The notes below the pieces were generated by a model that was not told the origin of the DNA, ran no database searches, and saw only the letters and a list, made by a program, of their open reading frames with translations. Both the position numbers and the translations under genes were made by a program. A stretch of DNA of 20,516 bases from Ruminococcaceae bacterium UBA6364 (GTDB taxonomy: Bacteria > Bacillota > Clostridia > Oscillospirales > Acutalibacteraceae). This document shows, piece by piece, positions 1-6,965 of this stretch (the first letter of the stretch is position 1; each line of letters begins with the position of its first letter). Location of the stretch: positions 5,002 to 25,517 of the forward strand of contig DJRI01000028.1 of NCBI GenBank assembly GCA_002440045.1, written 5' to 3'.

Positions 1-41
1 CGTTTTTTCCAAGCCCCTTTTCTGTATAAAATCACGTGGAG

Positions 42-65
42 GCTGTAAAAAACTTTTTTTACAGC
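42..65. repeat. AT-rich perfect palindrome at the window edge
   Basis: GCTGTAAAAAA at 42-52 is mirrored by TTTTTTACAGC, which ends at 65, around a one- or two-base centre. The sequence TTTTTACAGC recurs in the 3' arm of the terminator at 97-136. It may be a second, weak terminator or part of the neighbouring gene's control region, but that gene lies outside the window. The function is not known. Confidence 0.4.
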
Positions 66-96
66 ACTCTGTATTTTTAAGTCTTTTTTTAAAAGC

Positions 97-136
97 AAGC
101 AGGCAGCCGTAAAAGCGTTTTTACAGCTGCCTGCTT
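97..136 (-). terminator. Terminator of the tetR-surface protein operon
   Basis: An 18-bp stem with a single C/A mismatch (arms 97-114 and 119-136) closes a four-base loop. Read on the minus strand it starts 11 bases after the stop codon of the secreted protein and is followed by GCTTTT. This fits an intrinsic terminator for the minus-strand transcript. Confidence 0.75.
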
Positions 137-147
137 AATCTCATTGT

Positions 148-3100
148 TTACTCTTCGCCGCCGAGAGCGGTATTGACTATTATTGAATAGTCCTCAACCG
201 TCATTTCGCCGCCGCGGTCATATGTTACGGCAATTTCTGCTACGGTGTTGCCGTCAAAGGTTTTCTTTGAAAGATACCTTTCGGAAAGCTGTGCGTCCAA
301 AACGTCGCACACGCCGTCGCCGTTTATGTCGCCCAAAATTACCACGGTGTATTCAACCGTGCCGTATTTTCCCATGGTCGAAGAAAGGCGCGAGCCTGTG
401 CCGAAAATTTCAACATCTCCGCTTTTATAAGACGGTGTTTTTACAACAACCGCGTCGGAGTCGAAGCTCATTATCTCATTCAAATCGCCCTTTGACGAGA
501 GCGGAACCACAAGCGTCATAAAGTGCGTTCTGCTCCACCGGGCAGTGCCTTTCGGCAGAATTTCGGAAACCGTTTCGTAATTGAACCCGTTATTCATCGC
601 GAATTTTTGCGCTTCGGTGCATTCGCGGCAAATAAGAGTTACGCCCGTTTTATCGGAAATTATGTCTTCCGAAATATCCTTTGCGGTTGACGGAATATAA
701 ATCGTTTTTACGGCGGTGCAATCCGAAAAAGCATTTTCGTAAATTGTTTCGATGCCCTCTGAAATTATAACGTTTTGCACTTCGTTTTTATTAGAGAATG
801 CGCCGCTTGCAATCGCCTTTACAGAAAGTCCGTTAATGCTTTCGGGAACCGTGATTTCATCCCTTGAGACGTTGCACCTTGTTATTATAAGCTTTCCGTC
901 CTCTTCAACGAAGTCAAAGTCGCCGTTTGAGCGAGTCCACTGCGCTCTGAGGTATGTTACCGAAGCCGGAACGCTTTCGCCCGGGGCGTAAAGAACGCCG
1001 TCGTCGTCGAGCCATCTTAACGCGCCGTCCTCCGAAAACTCTTCGGGTACACTTAAGCCCTCCTGCGGCGGAGCTTTAAAGCTTTCGCCGTTTTTAACGA
1101 CAATATTAATACCTTCTCTTCCGTCAAATTTTTCGCTGACAAAGCTTAACTTTACCGCCTTTAAGGAATCTTCCGATAGAGCGTCCGCGCCTGTTATTTC
1201 AAGCACGGGGCGATAGCCGTGCCCCGCATAGCCCGTTACATAATCGCGGCTGCCTGTTGACGAAGCGCCGCGCACAATTGCGCCCGTCCCGCCGAACTCC
1301 GCCTGCTGACCGGGTGAAATGTCGTCCTCGTCCAACTCCTCCTGACCGACAGAACCCACAGAGCCGCAGTTATTGATGTAATCGCCTTTGCCTAAAATTC
1401 TGTCCCACTCGTTGTTTGAGTCGCCTTTTTTGCCTACGGACGGCGCGCGAAGCTGATAAGAAATATTGTTTAAAGAATAATCCGTACCGTAAATAAGGTT
1501 CTTTCCCGTGTCAAAGCAAAGTCCCTCGTGTGAAACGCCCGTAAAAATATTGTTTTCGGCGATGAAAAGCGAATGATAATATTTTACGCTGCCGTATTTT
1601 GTCGCGTTCACCGTGCCCGCATATACAAACGGTGTGTAATGAAGCGTTTTATCGGCCAAATCGGCGTTCGCCCTGTCTAAATATGAGCCAAAGCCCACAG
1701 ACGTAAGGTCGAAGTAATAAGTTTCGCCGACTTCAAGCGAAAACTGCTCGTAATAAGGCCACTGCGCTTTAAGAGAATAAACTTCTGCGGGAACACTTTC
1801 GCCCGGGGAATAAAGGTTGCCGTCGTTTCCGAGCCATTTAAGACCTTTTGTTGTATAGTTTTCGGGCGCTGTAAGCCCCTCAGACGCAGGTGCCGAAAAT
1901 TCAGCGCCCCTTTTAACGATTATCTTTATGCTGCTTTCGCCGCCCAAAGAGCCGCCGTTTAAGTCAAGCGTAACTTCTTTAAGGCTGTTAAGACCAAGTG
2001 TGTCCGAATCTTTTATTTCAATTAACGGTCTGTAGCAATAGATTGTTGTATACCCGTTATAAATGTCTTTGCTTTCGGAACCGTCGTCAACACCGTATTC
2101 GTTCTGAGTATATTTAGCACGCCAGTGCCTCATACCCGATATTGTGCCCCCCTCCTGCCCCCATGACGGTTCTTTATAGAAATTCTTGATGTCTATACCT
2201 TTTGCAATAATTGCGTCCCACTCGTTAAAAATGGGAAGCCCCGCTTCTGTCTCTTCAAGGCTTTCAAATCTTTGACGTGCCCCGACAGACGGCATACGCA
2301 AAATCAAATCAAGACCGCCCTGCGAAAGACTGTTGCCGAAAGCGAAACCGCCGGCATTCAAATCATTCCATGATATTTCTTTTGTAACGTTATATTCACA
2401 AATAAGCAGTCCTCTTGACGCTCTTCTTGACGCGGCATAGTCGTCTGATACGCTTCTTGCGTCGATAACGTTATACGAATCGACTGCGCCCGCGTATGTA
2501 AACGGCACATAGTGAAGCGATGTGTCGGGAAGCGACGTGTTCAGGGTGCCCGGAACTTCAAACGAAGAAAGGTCAAAGTAGTATGTGCCGCCCTCGTCCG
2601 GAGAAAACGCCGACCTTTCATAAATAGCTTTCGGCACAGGTGCGCCGAATTTTTCATCAATAGCCCAGATGTCGGTAAAATTCCAATAAAGCCCCTTAAA
2701 GGTGTCGGGATTTTTACGGGAAGCCTCCGAAACGCCGTTAAGCGAAATACAGTAAACAACGCGCTCCTGATATTCGTCCGACGCCAAAGGCTGAAGTCCG
2801 CAAATAGCGCCGACATTGCCGCTGCCGCTGACAGTGCCCATAGTGTAGCACCTGTTTGTAGAACCGACCTTTGAGCCGAGGTCAATACCGACAACGCCGC
2901 CTACGGTATCGCCGCCCGAAACATTTCCGACATTACCGCAGTTTTCAACAACGCCCTCGTTGGTACCTGCAATGCCGCCGATATTGTAGCTGCCCGAAAC
3001 ATCCCCCTTGTTAAGGCACTGCGAAACCGTGCCCCATTCGCTGTTCATACCTACGATGCCGCCGCCGTCTATCGAAGCGCTGACTTTAACATTGCTTGTG

Positions 3101-3549
3101 CAAGCCCCGACATAGCCTGCGTTATAGCCGACAACGCCGCCGACATAGGTATTGCCGCTTACTGTGCCCTCAACATCAAGGTTCACGACATTTCCGTCAA
3201 GATAGCCGAAAAAGCCCTGTCTGTAGCCGCCGTTAACATAAAGCCCCGTAATTCTGTGGCCGTTGCCGTCAAATTCGCCCCAAAACGACTTTTTGTCGGT
3301 GCCGATGGGCGTCCACGGATTTTCGCTTCCGCCGAGGTATATATCGGCAAGAAGCTTTACTTTGGCGTCGCTGTACTTATTGCCAGAATTTACCGAATCT
3401 CTGAAGGCTTTAAGCTCTTCAAGATTTGAAATTGTATAAGGATTCGCGCTTGTGCCGCTCCCCGGGAGCACAGCGGCGTTTGCCGTTACCGTAAAAAGCC
3501 CTGCCGCCATAAGAACGGCGAGAAAAAAGCTGAATATTCGTTTTTTCAT
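148..3549 (-). CDS. Secreted multidomain protein with GLUG-like, BspA-type LRR and dockerin-like regions
   Basis: This is a 1133-residue exported protein, probably displayed at or near the cell surface. Residues 1-26 are a signal peptide: MKKR, a hydrophobic core, then TANA. Residues about 110-255 hold repeated GG(V/I)(V/A)G units typical of GLUG motifs. Two related modules follow, about 313-598 and 603-872. Each starts with (G)ETYYFDL or GTYYFDL and LHYxPFxYAG, continues through R(M/A)PSVG and NEWD, and closes with YxPGESVPA and (K/R)AQW. Residues about 875-990 resemble BspA-type (LRR_5) repeats. The C-terminus carries GDINGDGVCDVLDA (1073-1086), like a dockerin or EF-hand calcium loop, with a degenerate second copy near 1109-1130. 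No LPXTG anchor is seen. The start has GGAGG 7 nt upstream. The gene begins 20 bp after tetR and is probably co-transcribed with it. A role in adhesion, or in carbohydrate binding within a cellulosome-like assembly, is inference. Confidence 0.85.
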   Translation of the reverse strand: MKKRIFSFFLAVLMAAGLFTVTANAAVLPGSGTSANPYTISNLEELKAFRDSVNSGNKYSDAKVKLLADIYLGGSENPWTPIGTDKKSFWGEFDGNGHRITGLYVNGGYRQGFFGYLDGNVVNLDVEGTVSGNTYVGGVVGYNAGYVGACTSNVKVSASIDGGGIVGMNSEWGTVSQCLNKGDVSGSYNIGGIAGTNEGVVENCGNVGNVSGGDTVGGVVGIDLGSKVGSTNRCYTMGTVSGSGNVGAICGLQPLASDEYQERVVYCISLNGVSEASRKNPDTFKGLYWNFTDIWAIDEKFGAPVPKAIYERSAFSPDEGGTYYFDLSSFEVPGTLNTSLPDTSLHYVPFTYAGAVDSYNVIDARSVSDDYAASRRASRGLLICEYNVTKEISWNDLNAGGFAFGNSLSQGGLDLILRMPSVGARQRFESLEETEAGLPIFNEWDAIIAKGIDIKNFYKEPSWGQEGGTISGMRHWRAKYTQNEYGVDDGSESKDIYNGYTTIYCYRPLIEIKDSDTLGLNSLKEVTLDLNGGSLGGESSIKIIVKRGAEFSAPASEGLTAPENYTTKGLKWLGNDGNLYSPGESVPAEVYSLKAQWPYYEQFSLEVGETYYFDLTSVGFGSYLDRANADLADKTLHYTPFVYAGTVNATKYGSVKYYHSLFIAENNIFTGVSHEGLCFDTGKNLIYGTDYSLNNISYQLRAPSVGKKGDSNNEWDRILGKGDYINNCGSVGSVGQEELDEDDISPGQQAEFGGTGAIVRGASSTGSRDYVTGYAGHGYRPVLEITGADALSEDSLKAVKLSFVSEKFDGREGINIVVKNGESFKAPPQEGLSVPEEFSEDGALRWLDDDGVLYAPGESVPASVTYLRAQWTRSNGDFDFVEEDGKLIITRCNVSRDEITVPESINGLSVKAIASGAFSNKNEVQNVIISEGIETIYENAFSDCTAVKTIYIPSTAKDISEDIISDKTGVTLICRECTEAQKFAMNNGFNYETVSEILPKGTARWSRTHFMTLVVPLSSKGDLNEIMSFDSDAVVVKTPSYKSGDVEIFGTGSRLSSTMGKYGTVEYTVVILGDINGDGVCDVLDAQLSERYLSKKTFDGNTVAEIAVTYDRGGEMTVEDYSIIVNTALGGEE

Positions 3550-3569
3550 ATCGTTTCCTCCCTAAAAAA

Positions 3570-4277
3570 TCAAGCCCCGTCTGTTACGGGTTCCTCCCGA
3601 AGTTTAAAATCGAACTTCATTTCAAGCATGGAAAAAAGCTCTGCAACCACTTCGTTTGCTATTCTTTTTACATCAAGCCCCGAAATGTATTCAAGCACCT
3701 CTTTTTGCTCGGTTTCGGGCACTTTATAAACGCGCATGGCGGCGATAAGAAAGCGTTTTTGTTTTTCTTCAAGCGTGAAATGAATATCGCACTTTTTCTC
3801 CATATAATTTCGCATAAGCCCCGCCGTGCCTATCTCGGTCTCGTAAAAATCGCTCTCTTTGTAATCGGGCAGATATTTTCCGAAAATAGACGTAATTTCT
3901 GCTGTTGTGTGCAAATATATGTACTCGGCAATTTCGGGCACGGAATACGCTTCGATATACATTTCGCGCAGGTTTTCGTTCAATTCTGTCAAAGCAAGCT
4001 GTATTGCGGTCTCGGCGGCATAAACGCACACGGGCGAAACGCCGCCCTGCGCCATATTTCTTGCCGCGGCAAACTGACCGTCAAACATGGCTTCGACAAG
4101 CTCTGCCAAAACGCCGTCTTTAGTGCGAAAAATGTTTTGATAGCTGCCCCTTGCAACGCCCGACTCTTCAACAATTTGGCTTACCGTTGTGTTTTTGTAG
4201 CCCTGTTTTAAAAAAAGACGGACGCACACAGACAAAATCCGCTTTTTTGTTTCATAGCTCCCTTTTCTCAGGGACAT
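3570..4277 (-). CDS. TetR/AcrR-family transcriptional regulator
   Basis: A 235-residue one-component repressor-type protein. The N-terminal 60 residues show a TetR helix-turn-helix: TVSQIVEESGVARGSYQNIF followed by TKDGVL, after an amphipathic helix with ILSVCVRLFLKQGY. The rest is a helical ligand-binding and dimerisation domain whose ligand cannot be read from sequence. I chose ATG 4277 because AAAGGAG lies 8 nt upstream. A TTG 18 nt further upstream would place that SD inside the coding region. The protein gene next on the same strand starts 20 bp after its stop, so the regulator and the secreted protein probably share a transcript. The promoter overlaps a 22-bp imperfect palindrome, which suggests autoregulation. 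Confidence 0.9.
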   Translation of the reverse strand: MSLRKGSYETKKRILSVCVRLFLKQGYKNTTVSQIVEESGVARGSYQNIFRTKDGVLAELVEAMFDGQFAAARNMAQGGVSPVCVYAAETAIQLALTELNENLREMYIEAYSVPEIAEYIYLHTTAEITSIFGKYLPDYKESDFYETEIGTAGLMRNYMEKKCDIHFTLEEKQKRFLIAAMRVYKVPETEQKEVLEYISGLDVKRIANEVVAELFSMLEMKFDFKLREEPVTDGA

Positions 4278-4299
4278 TTTCGGCACTCCTTTCAATCAC

Positions 4300-4321
4300 T
4301 AATTAATACGCATACCAATTA
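4300..4321. promoter_or_regulatory. Candidate TetR operator palindrome
   Basis: TAATT at 4300-4304 and AATTA at 4317-4321 flank a 12-bp centre. Over 22 bp, 16 positions match the reverse complement, and all mismatches are transitions. The site overlaps the -10 box of the tetR promoter and lies between it and the start codon, a usual place for an autoregulatory TetR operator. That this regulator binds it is inference. Confidence 0.45.
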
Positions 4322-4346
4322 TAACATACTGTTTATGACAAAACAA
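4318..4346 (-). promoter_or_regulatory. Promoter of the tetR operon
   Basis: On the minus strand there is TATAAT (4318-4323) preceded by TGT, which gives an extended -10. A weak -35, TTGTTT (4341-4346), lies 17 bp upstream. It sits about 40 bp upstream of the tetR ATG. Confidence 0.6.
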
Positions 4347-4392
4347 GAGGTCCGCGGGAAAAACGTGGATTTTCCGCCGCGAACCTCTTTTT
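4345..4392. terminator. Long hairpin between tetR and the phosphodiesterase gene
   Basis: AAGAGGT and AACCTCTT form the base of a GC-rich stem of about 18 bp with one mismatch and a 2-nt bulge; the loop lies around 4361-4368. On the plus strand it runs into CTCTTTTT, on the minus strand into CTTGTTTTGT. It is the only strong hairpin downstream of the phosphodiesterase gene and probably insulates it from the tetR promoter. The 170 bp between it and that gene's stop (about 4393-4563) show no ORF or RNA I can recognise, only short palindromes such as TGCGATCGCA. Confidence 0.55.
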
Positions 4393-4563
4393 AAAGTGTA
4401 CACATTATTTATGATGCTTTTATTTAAATATTTATTTTCAACACCTTTGCATTCCGCGATACACTTTTAACAAATCGCGCTGCGCAGGGTAAGATTTTAA
4501 AGCATTATGCAGCCGATGGTTAAATTAAGCTTGCAAATGCAAACGTTGCGATCGCACTTATTG

Positions 4564-5229
4564 TCAGGTGAGTATTTTAATTTGCAATTTCCGAAAAATA
4601 TCGGGTCTTTTTGTTGTAATGTTATCCGCCCCGAAATCCATCGCCGTTAAAATATCCTCTTTTGTATCGGGAGTCCAAAGCGAAACCTTAACGCCGTTTT
4701 CGTGCATAACGTCGCAAAAAAGCTTTGAAGCGCCCATAAAATCGCAGTTCACGCCCAAAGCGCCCAAGTCCTTGCAAAGGCGCGCCGCGCTTTGTGCCGC
4801 GCTTTCTTCTGTGCGCTCGCTTTCGGTTATTTCGTGATTGAGCCAATACGGAACAGACGAATTTTCTTTTACGGTATTTACCCAATCGGCAAAAACGCCC
4901 GTATAAAACGTTCTTTTTAAAAGCCCGTATTTTTTCAAAACGGCTTCAAGCTCATCCAATCCTTTAAGCGACTTCAAATCAAGATTGAGCTTTATGTTTT
5001 CACAGTCCTTCAAAAGCTCAAACGCCTTATAGATATACACGCCCTCGCCTATATGGGGGTTTGCCTTGTGTATCATAACAGGCGTGCGGTTTTCGTCAAA
5101 GCTCACGTCAAGCTCGATTATTTCGGCATTGGCGTTTATCGCTTTTTCTACGGACTCAACCGTATTCGGCTTTGTTGAAAGCGCACCCGCGTGGAAAGTT
5201 AATGTAGGTTTTTCATCTTTTATTTTCAT
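4564..5229 (-). CDS. Divergent glycerophosphodiester phosphodiesterase family protein
   Basis: A cytosolic protein of about 221 residues with a GDPD-type TIM-barrel signature. Enzymes of this family split glycerophosphodiesters into glycerol-3-phosphate and an alcohol. Numbered from the upstream Met (5235), the family pattern is present as H15, E41-L-D43 and H56, which match the two catalytic histidines and the metal-binding E/D pair. D86 (LNLDLK) takes the place of the usual later glutamate. The end has the usual form, VSLWT followed by GADNITTKRPD. Two changes are odd: HRG is HAG, and the PENT motif is KPNT. Substrate or activity may therefore differ from typical members. GGAG lies 9 nt before the ATG at 5229 but only 3 nt before the ATG at 5235, so I prefer 5229. 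It has its own promoter. Confidence 0.85.
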   Translation of the reverse strand: MKIKDEKPTLTFHAGALSTKPNTVESVEKAINANAEIIELDVSFDENRTPVMIHKANPHIGEGVYIYKAFELLKDCENIKLNLDLKSLKGLDELEAVLKKYGLLKRTFYTGVFADWVNTVKENSSVPYWLNHEITESERTEESAAQSAARLCKDLGALGVNCDFMGASKLFCDVMHENGVKVSLWTPDTKEDILTAMDFGADNITTKRPDIFRKLQIKILT

Positions 5230-5273
5230 ATCCATCAGCTCCGCATTAATCGAATTCTTTATATTGTATATTG

Positions 5274-5302
5274 ATTATACTCCTTTATATTATTTAGGTC
5301 AA
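5274..5302 (-). promoter_or_regulatory. Promoter of the phosphodiesterase gene
   Basis: On the minus strand, TTGACC (5297-5302) and TATAAT (5274-5279) are spaced by 17 bp, a near-consensus sigma-A promoter. The -35 box lies in the last codons and stop of the upstream small-protein gene, so the two units abut with no room for a terminator. Confidence 0.75.
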
Positions 5303-5704
5303 TATGTAAAGCAATGACAATAAAAGAGCTTCGTCGCACCCCTCTTCGCTTAAAAGCAGTACGAGCGACAAAATAAGCGCCGCGTCGCCGTCTATGTTAA
5401 GAGAGCCGAAAACCTTGCCGAGCTTTTCGCCTATATTCCCGAAAAACGCCCCGTTTTTCAGAGCGTCTTTATTATTTTGCTCAATCGGTGTATTGCCGCT
5501 TTTTGCATATTCCTTTAAGCTGTCAAGCCAGCCTTCGGGCATCGGCACTCTTTTAGGCTCTGATTTTTCGGCACGCCTTTTTTGTGAATTTTCTTTTATA
5601 ACACCGTTTCCGACAGCCGCCTGCGCCCGTTTTTGCATTTCTTCAACGCGGCGCACGGCTTCGTCCTGCATTTTCATAATTTCGGTATATGTGTAATCGC
5701 TCAT
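5294..5704 (-). CDS. Hypothetical small protein, third gene of a three-gene operon
   Basis: 136 residues; I do not recognise a named family. Residues 1-30 form a charged, coiled-coil-like helix (MQDEAVRRVEEMQKRAQA). A basic, probably disordered stretch follows to about residue 55. A middle segment has PEGWLDSLKEYAKSG. The C-terminal 30 residues are very leucine-rich with acidic breaks: DGDAALILSLVLLLSEEG, then ALLLSLLYILT. This tail could be an amphipathic helix that packs on a membrane or a partner. SD GAGGG lies 6 nt before the ATG, and the gene starts 9 nt after the previous gene's stop. No signal peptide is seen. Confidence 0.75.
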   Translation of the reverse strand: MSDYTYTEIMKMQDEAVRRVEEMQKRAQAAVGNGVIKENSQKRRAEKSEPKRVPMPEGWLDSLKEYAKSGNTPIEQNNKDALKNGAFFGNIGEKLGKVFGSLNIDGDAALILSLVLLLSEEGCDEALLLSLLYILT

Positions 5705-5713
5705 AATAAACCC

Positions 5714-6076
5714 TCACAAAAGCCCGCCGTCTTTTAACAGCGGGATAACGGACATAAGCTTTATAAGTTTTGCCGCCTCGTCCGCTTTTTTTCTTCTGCC
5801 CTCCGACAAGAGCGGTTTAAGCGCCGAAATAAAATCGGCGCGCTCGTCGTGCTTGTTAAACTCGCCGATTATCGGCGCAAGCTTTGATATTACCGACAAA
5901 TCGGGAAAACCGATGTTTGAAAAATCAAACGGCACAACGCTTTCGCTCTCTTTTTTCGGGGGCGCGGCGTCGGGCGCTTCGTTTTTGCCGATAATGCCCT
6001 CAGCCACCTTTTTTAAATTGTCTATATCGCTTTTTGAAAGCGAATTGAGAATACCCGAAATATCAAGGTCAGACAT
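5714..6076 (-). CDS. Hypothetical small protein, second gene of a three-gene operon
   Basis: 120 residues from ATG 6076; a start further upstream would lie well inside the preceding gene and has no better SD. The protein begins MSDLDISGILNSLSKSDI, a helical region. An alanine/proline-rich linker of about 40 residues follows. The last 55 residues are helical: a GEF(N)K..ER..FISALKPLL segment, a basic SEGRRKKADEAAKLIKLM segment, then IPLLKDGGLL. A G-rich SD (GGGGGG) is about 8 nt upstream, and the start overlaps the previous stop by 8 nt, which suggests translational coupling. The function is unknown; the helical, soluble, basic C-terminus suggests binding to a protein or membrane surface (inference). 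Confidence 0.75.
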   Translation of the reverse strand: MSDLDISGILNSLSKSDIDNLKKVAEGIIGKNEAPDAAPPKKESESVVPFDFSNIGFPDLSVISKLAPIIGEFNKHDERADFISALKPLLSEGRRKKADEAAKLIKLMSVIPLLKDGGLL

Positions 6077-6305
6077 TAAGATTGCCCCCCGTAAGCTTTT
6101 CAAAAAGCGCCTTTGCCGCGTCGCTTTCAAGAATTGTTCGCATTTTATTTTCGTCCGACAAAACGTCTTTGAGCTTTTCTGCGTCTTTTTTGTTCAAATT
6201 CTTTTCTATGAAGTCGTTTACGCCGCTTTCGCTCGAAAGCTTTCCGTTTTTGCCGCTTTCGGAGGCTTTTTTTATTATGTCGTTAAAATTAATCTTATCT
6301 GCCAT
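6069..6305 (-). CDS. Hypothetical small protein, first gene of a three-gene operon
   Basis: 78 residues, very rich in lysine, aspartate, glutamate and serine, and predicted helical from about residue 25 (VNDFIEKNLNKKDAEKLKDV, ESDAAKALFEKLTGG). There is no cysteine, signal peptide or membrane segment. AAAGGAG lies 9 nt before the ATG, the best SD of the operon. The gene is divergent from the metallophosphoesterase, with a 92-bp space between the two starts. It shares no obvious motif with a family I can name. Confidence 0.7.
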   Translation of the reverse strand: MADKINFNDIIKKASESGKNGKLSSESGVNDFIEKNLNKKDAEKLKDVLSDENKMRTILESDAAKALFEKLTGGNLNV

Positions 6306-6397
6306 TGAAAAAATCTCCTTTTAAAAGTATAATTGTACAGAACGGCAGGGTAACCCGCAATTTATATTATTCTATTCAAGACAAGAGGTGCATATGT

Positions 6398-6862
6398 GTG
6401 CGTATACTCATTCTTTCGGACGCCCACGGCGCAAACTTCAACCTGATTGAAGCGCTTGAAAAAGAGCGCGAAGCCGAGCTTGTTTATTATCTCGGCGACG
6501 GCGCAAACGCGGCTGACGATATATTCTATCCGTACCGCAATAAAAAGTGCTTTATAACGCTTAAAGGCAACTGCGACCTCGGCGCGTCTTTCCCCGAGCG
6601 CGACATAAGAAACGTAAACGGCGCAAAAATATACGCCTGCCACGGACACAACGAAAACGTAAAATACACTTATTCGCGCCTTAAAGAGCTTGCGCGCGAG
6701 AACGGCTGCAACGTCGCTCTTTTCGGTCACACGCACACGCAGTATTGCGATTATGACGACGGGCTTTATCTTTTTAATCCGGGAAGTATAAGAAACGGCG
6801 AATACGGCGTTGCGGATATTGAAGAAAGCGGCATTTTATTTACCGAAAAGAAGCTCTTTTAG
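6398..6862 (+). CDS. YfcE/MJ0936-type metallophosphoesterase
   Basis: A 154-residue cytosolic calcineurin-like phosphoesterase, the usual length for this subfamily of divalent-metal phosphodiesterases. All five motifs are present from the chosen GTG start: D8-x-H10 (ILSDAHG), G33-D34 (YLGDG), G57-N58 (LKGNCD), H82-G-H84 (CHGHN) and G110-HTH (FGHTH), then NPGSIR. I chose GTG 6398 because family members start right before this D-x-H strand and AGAGG lies 9 nt upstream. Extending to ATG 6305 would add 31 residues that match nothing and would overlap the divergent gene's start. The physiological substrate is unknown. Confidence 0.9.
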   Translation: MRILILSDAHGANFNLIEALEKEREAELVYYLGDGANAADDIFYPYRNKKCFITLKGNCDLGASFPERDIRNVNGAKIYACHGHNENVKYTYSRLKELARENGCNVALFGHTHTQYCDYDDGLYLFNPGSIRNGEYGVADIEESGILFTEKKLF

Positions 6863-6873
6863 AAGTATTTTAA

Positions 6874-6902
6874 TTGACAGCGGGTCTTTAATCTGCTAAA
6901 CT
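6874..6902 (+). promoter_or_regulatory. Promoter of the membrane-protein pair
   Basis: A consensus TTGACA (6874-6879) is followed after 17 bp by TAAACT (6897-6902), a 4/6 match to the -10. It begins 11 bp after the stop of the metallophosphoesterase gene and leaves a leader of about 55 nt before the first membrane gene. Confidence 0.6.
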
Positions 6903-6965
6903 GTTACCATAATAAAGTAAACGGCAAAAAAGCCTTTTTCTTTTAAAAAAATAGGAGTGATATAT

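Noticed and set aside
2512..2894. Open frames of 117-120 codons on both strands inside the surface protein gene
   Set aside because: They overlap a long gene with signal peptide, domains and SD, lack sensible SDs, and their products are low-complexity basic sequences.
4546..4556. TGCGATCGCA palindrome downstream of the GDPD gene
   Set aside because: It resembles the cyanobacterial HIP1 octamer, but it is a single chance-level occurrence in a clostridial-type genome.
6306..6397. Sporulation-sigma-type promoter for the three-gene operon
   Set aside because: A GAATA-like sequence is present, but no matching -10 lies at the right spacing. A TATACT box exists without a convincing -35. I cannot call the promoter.
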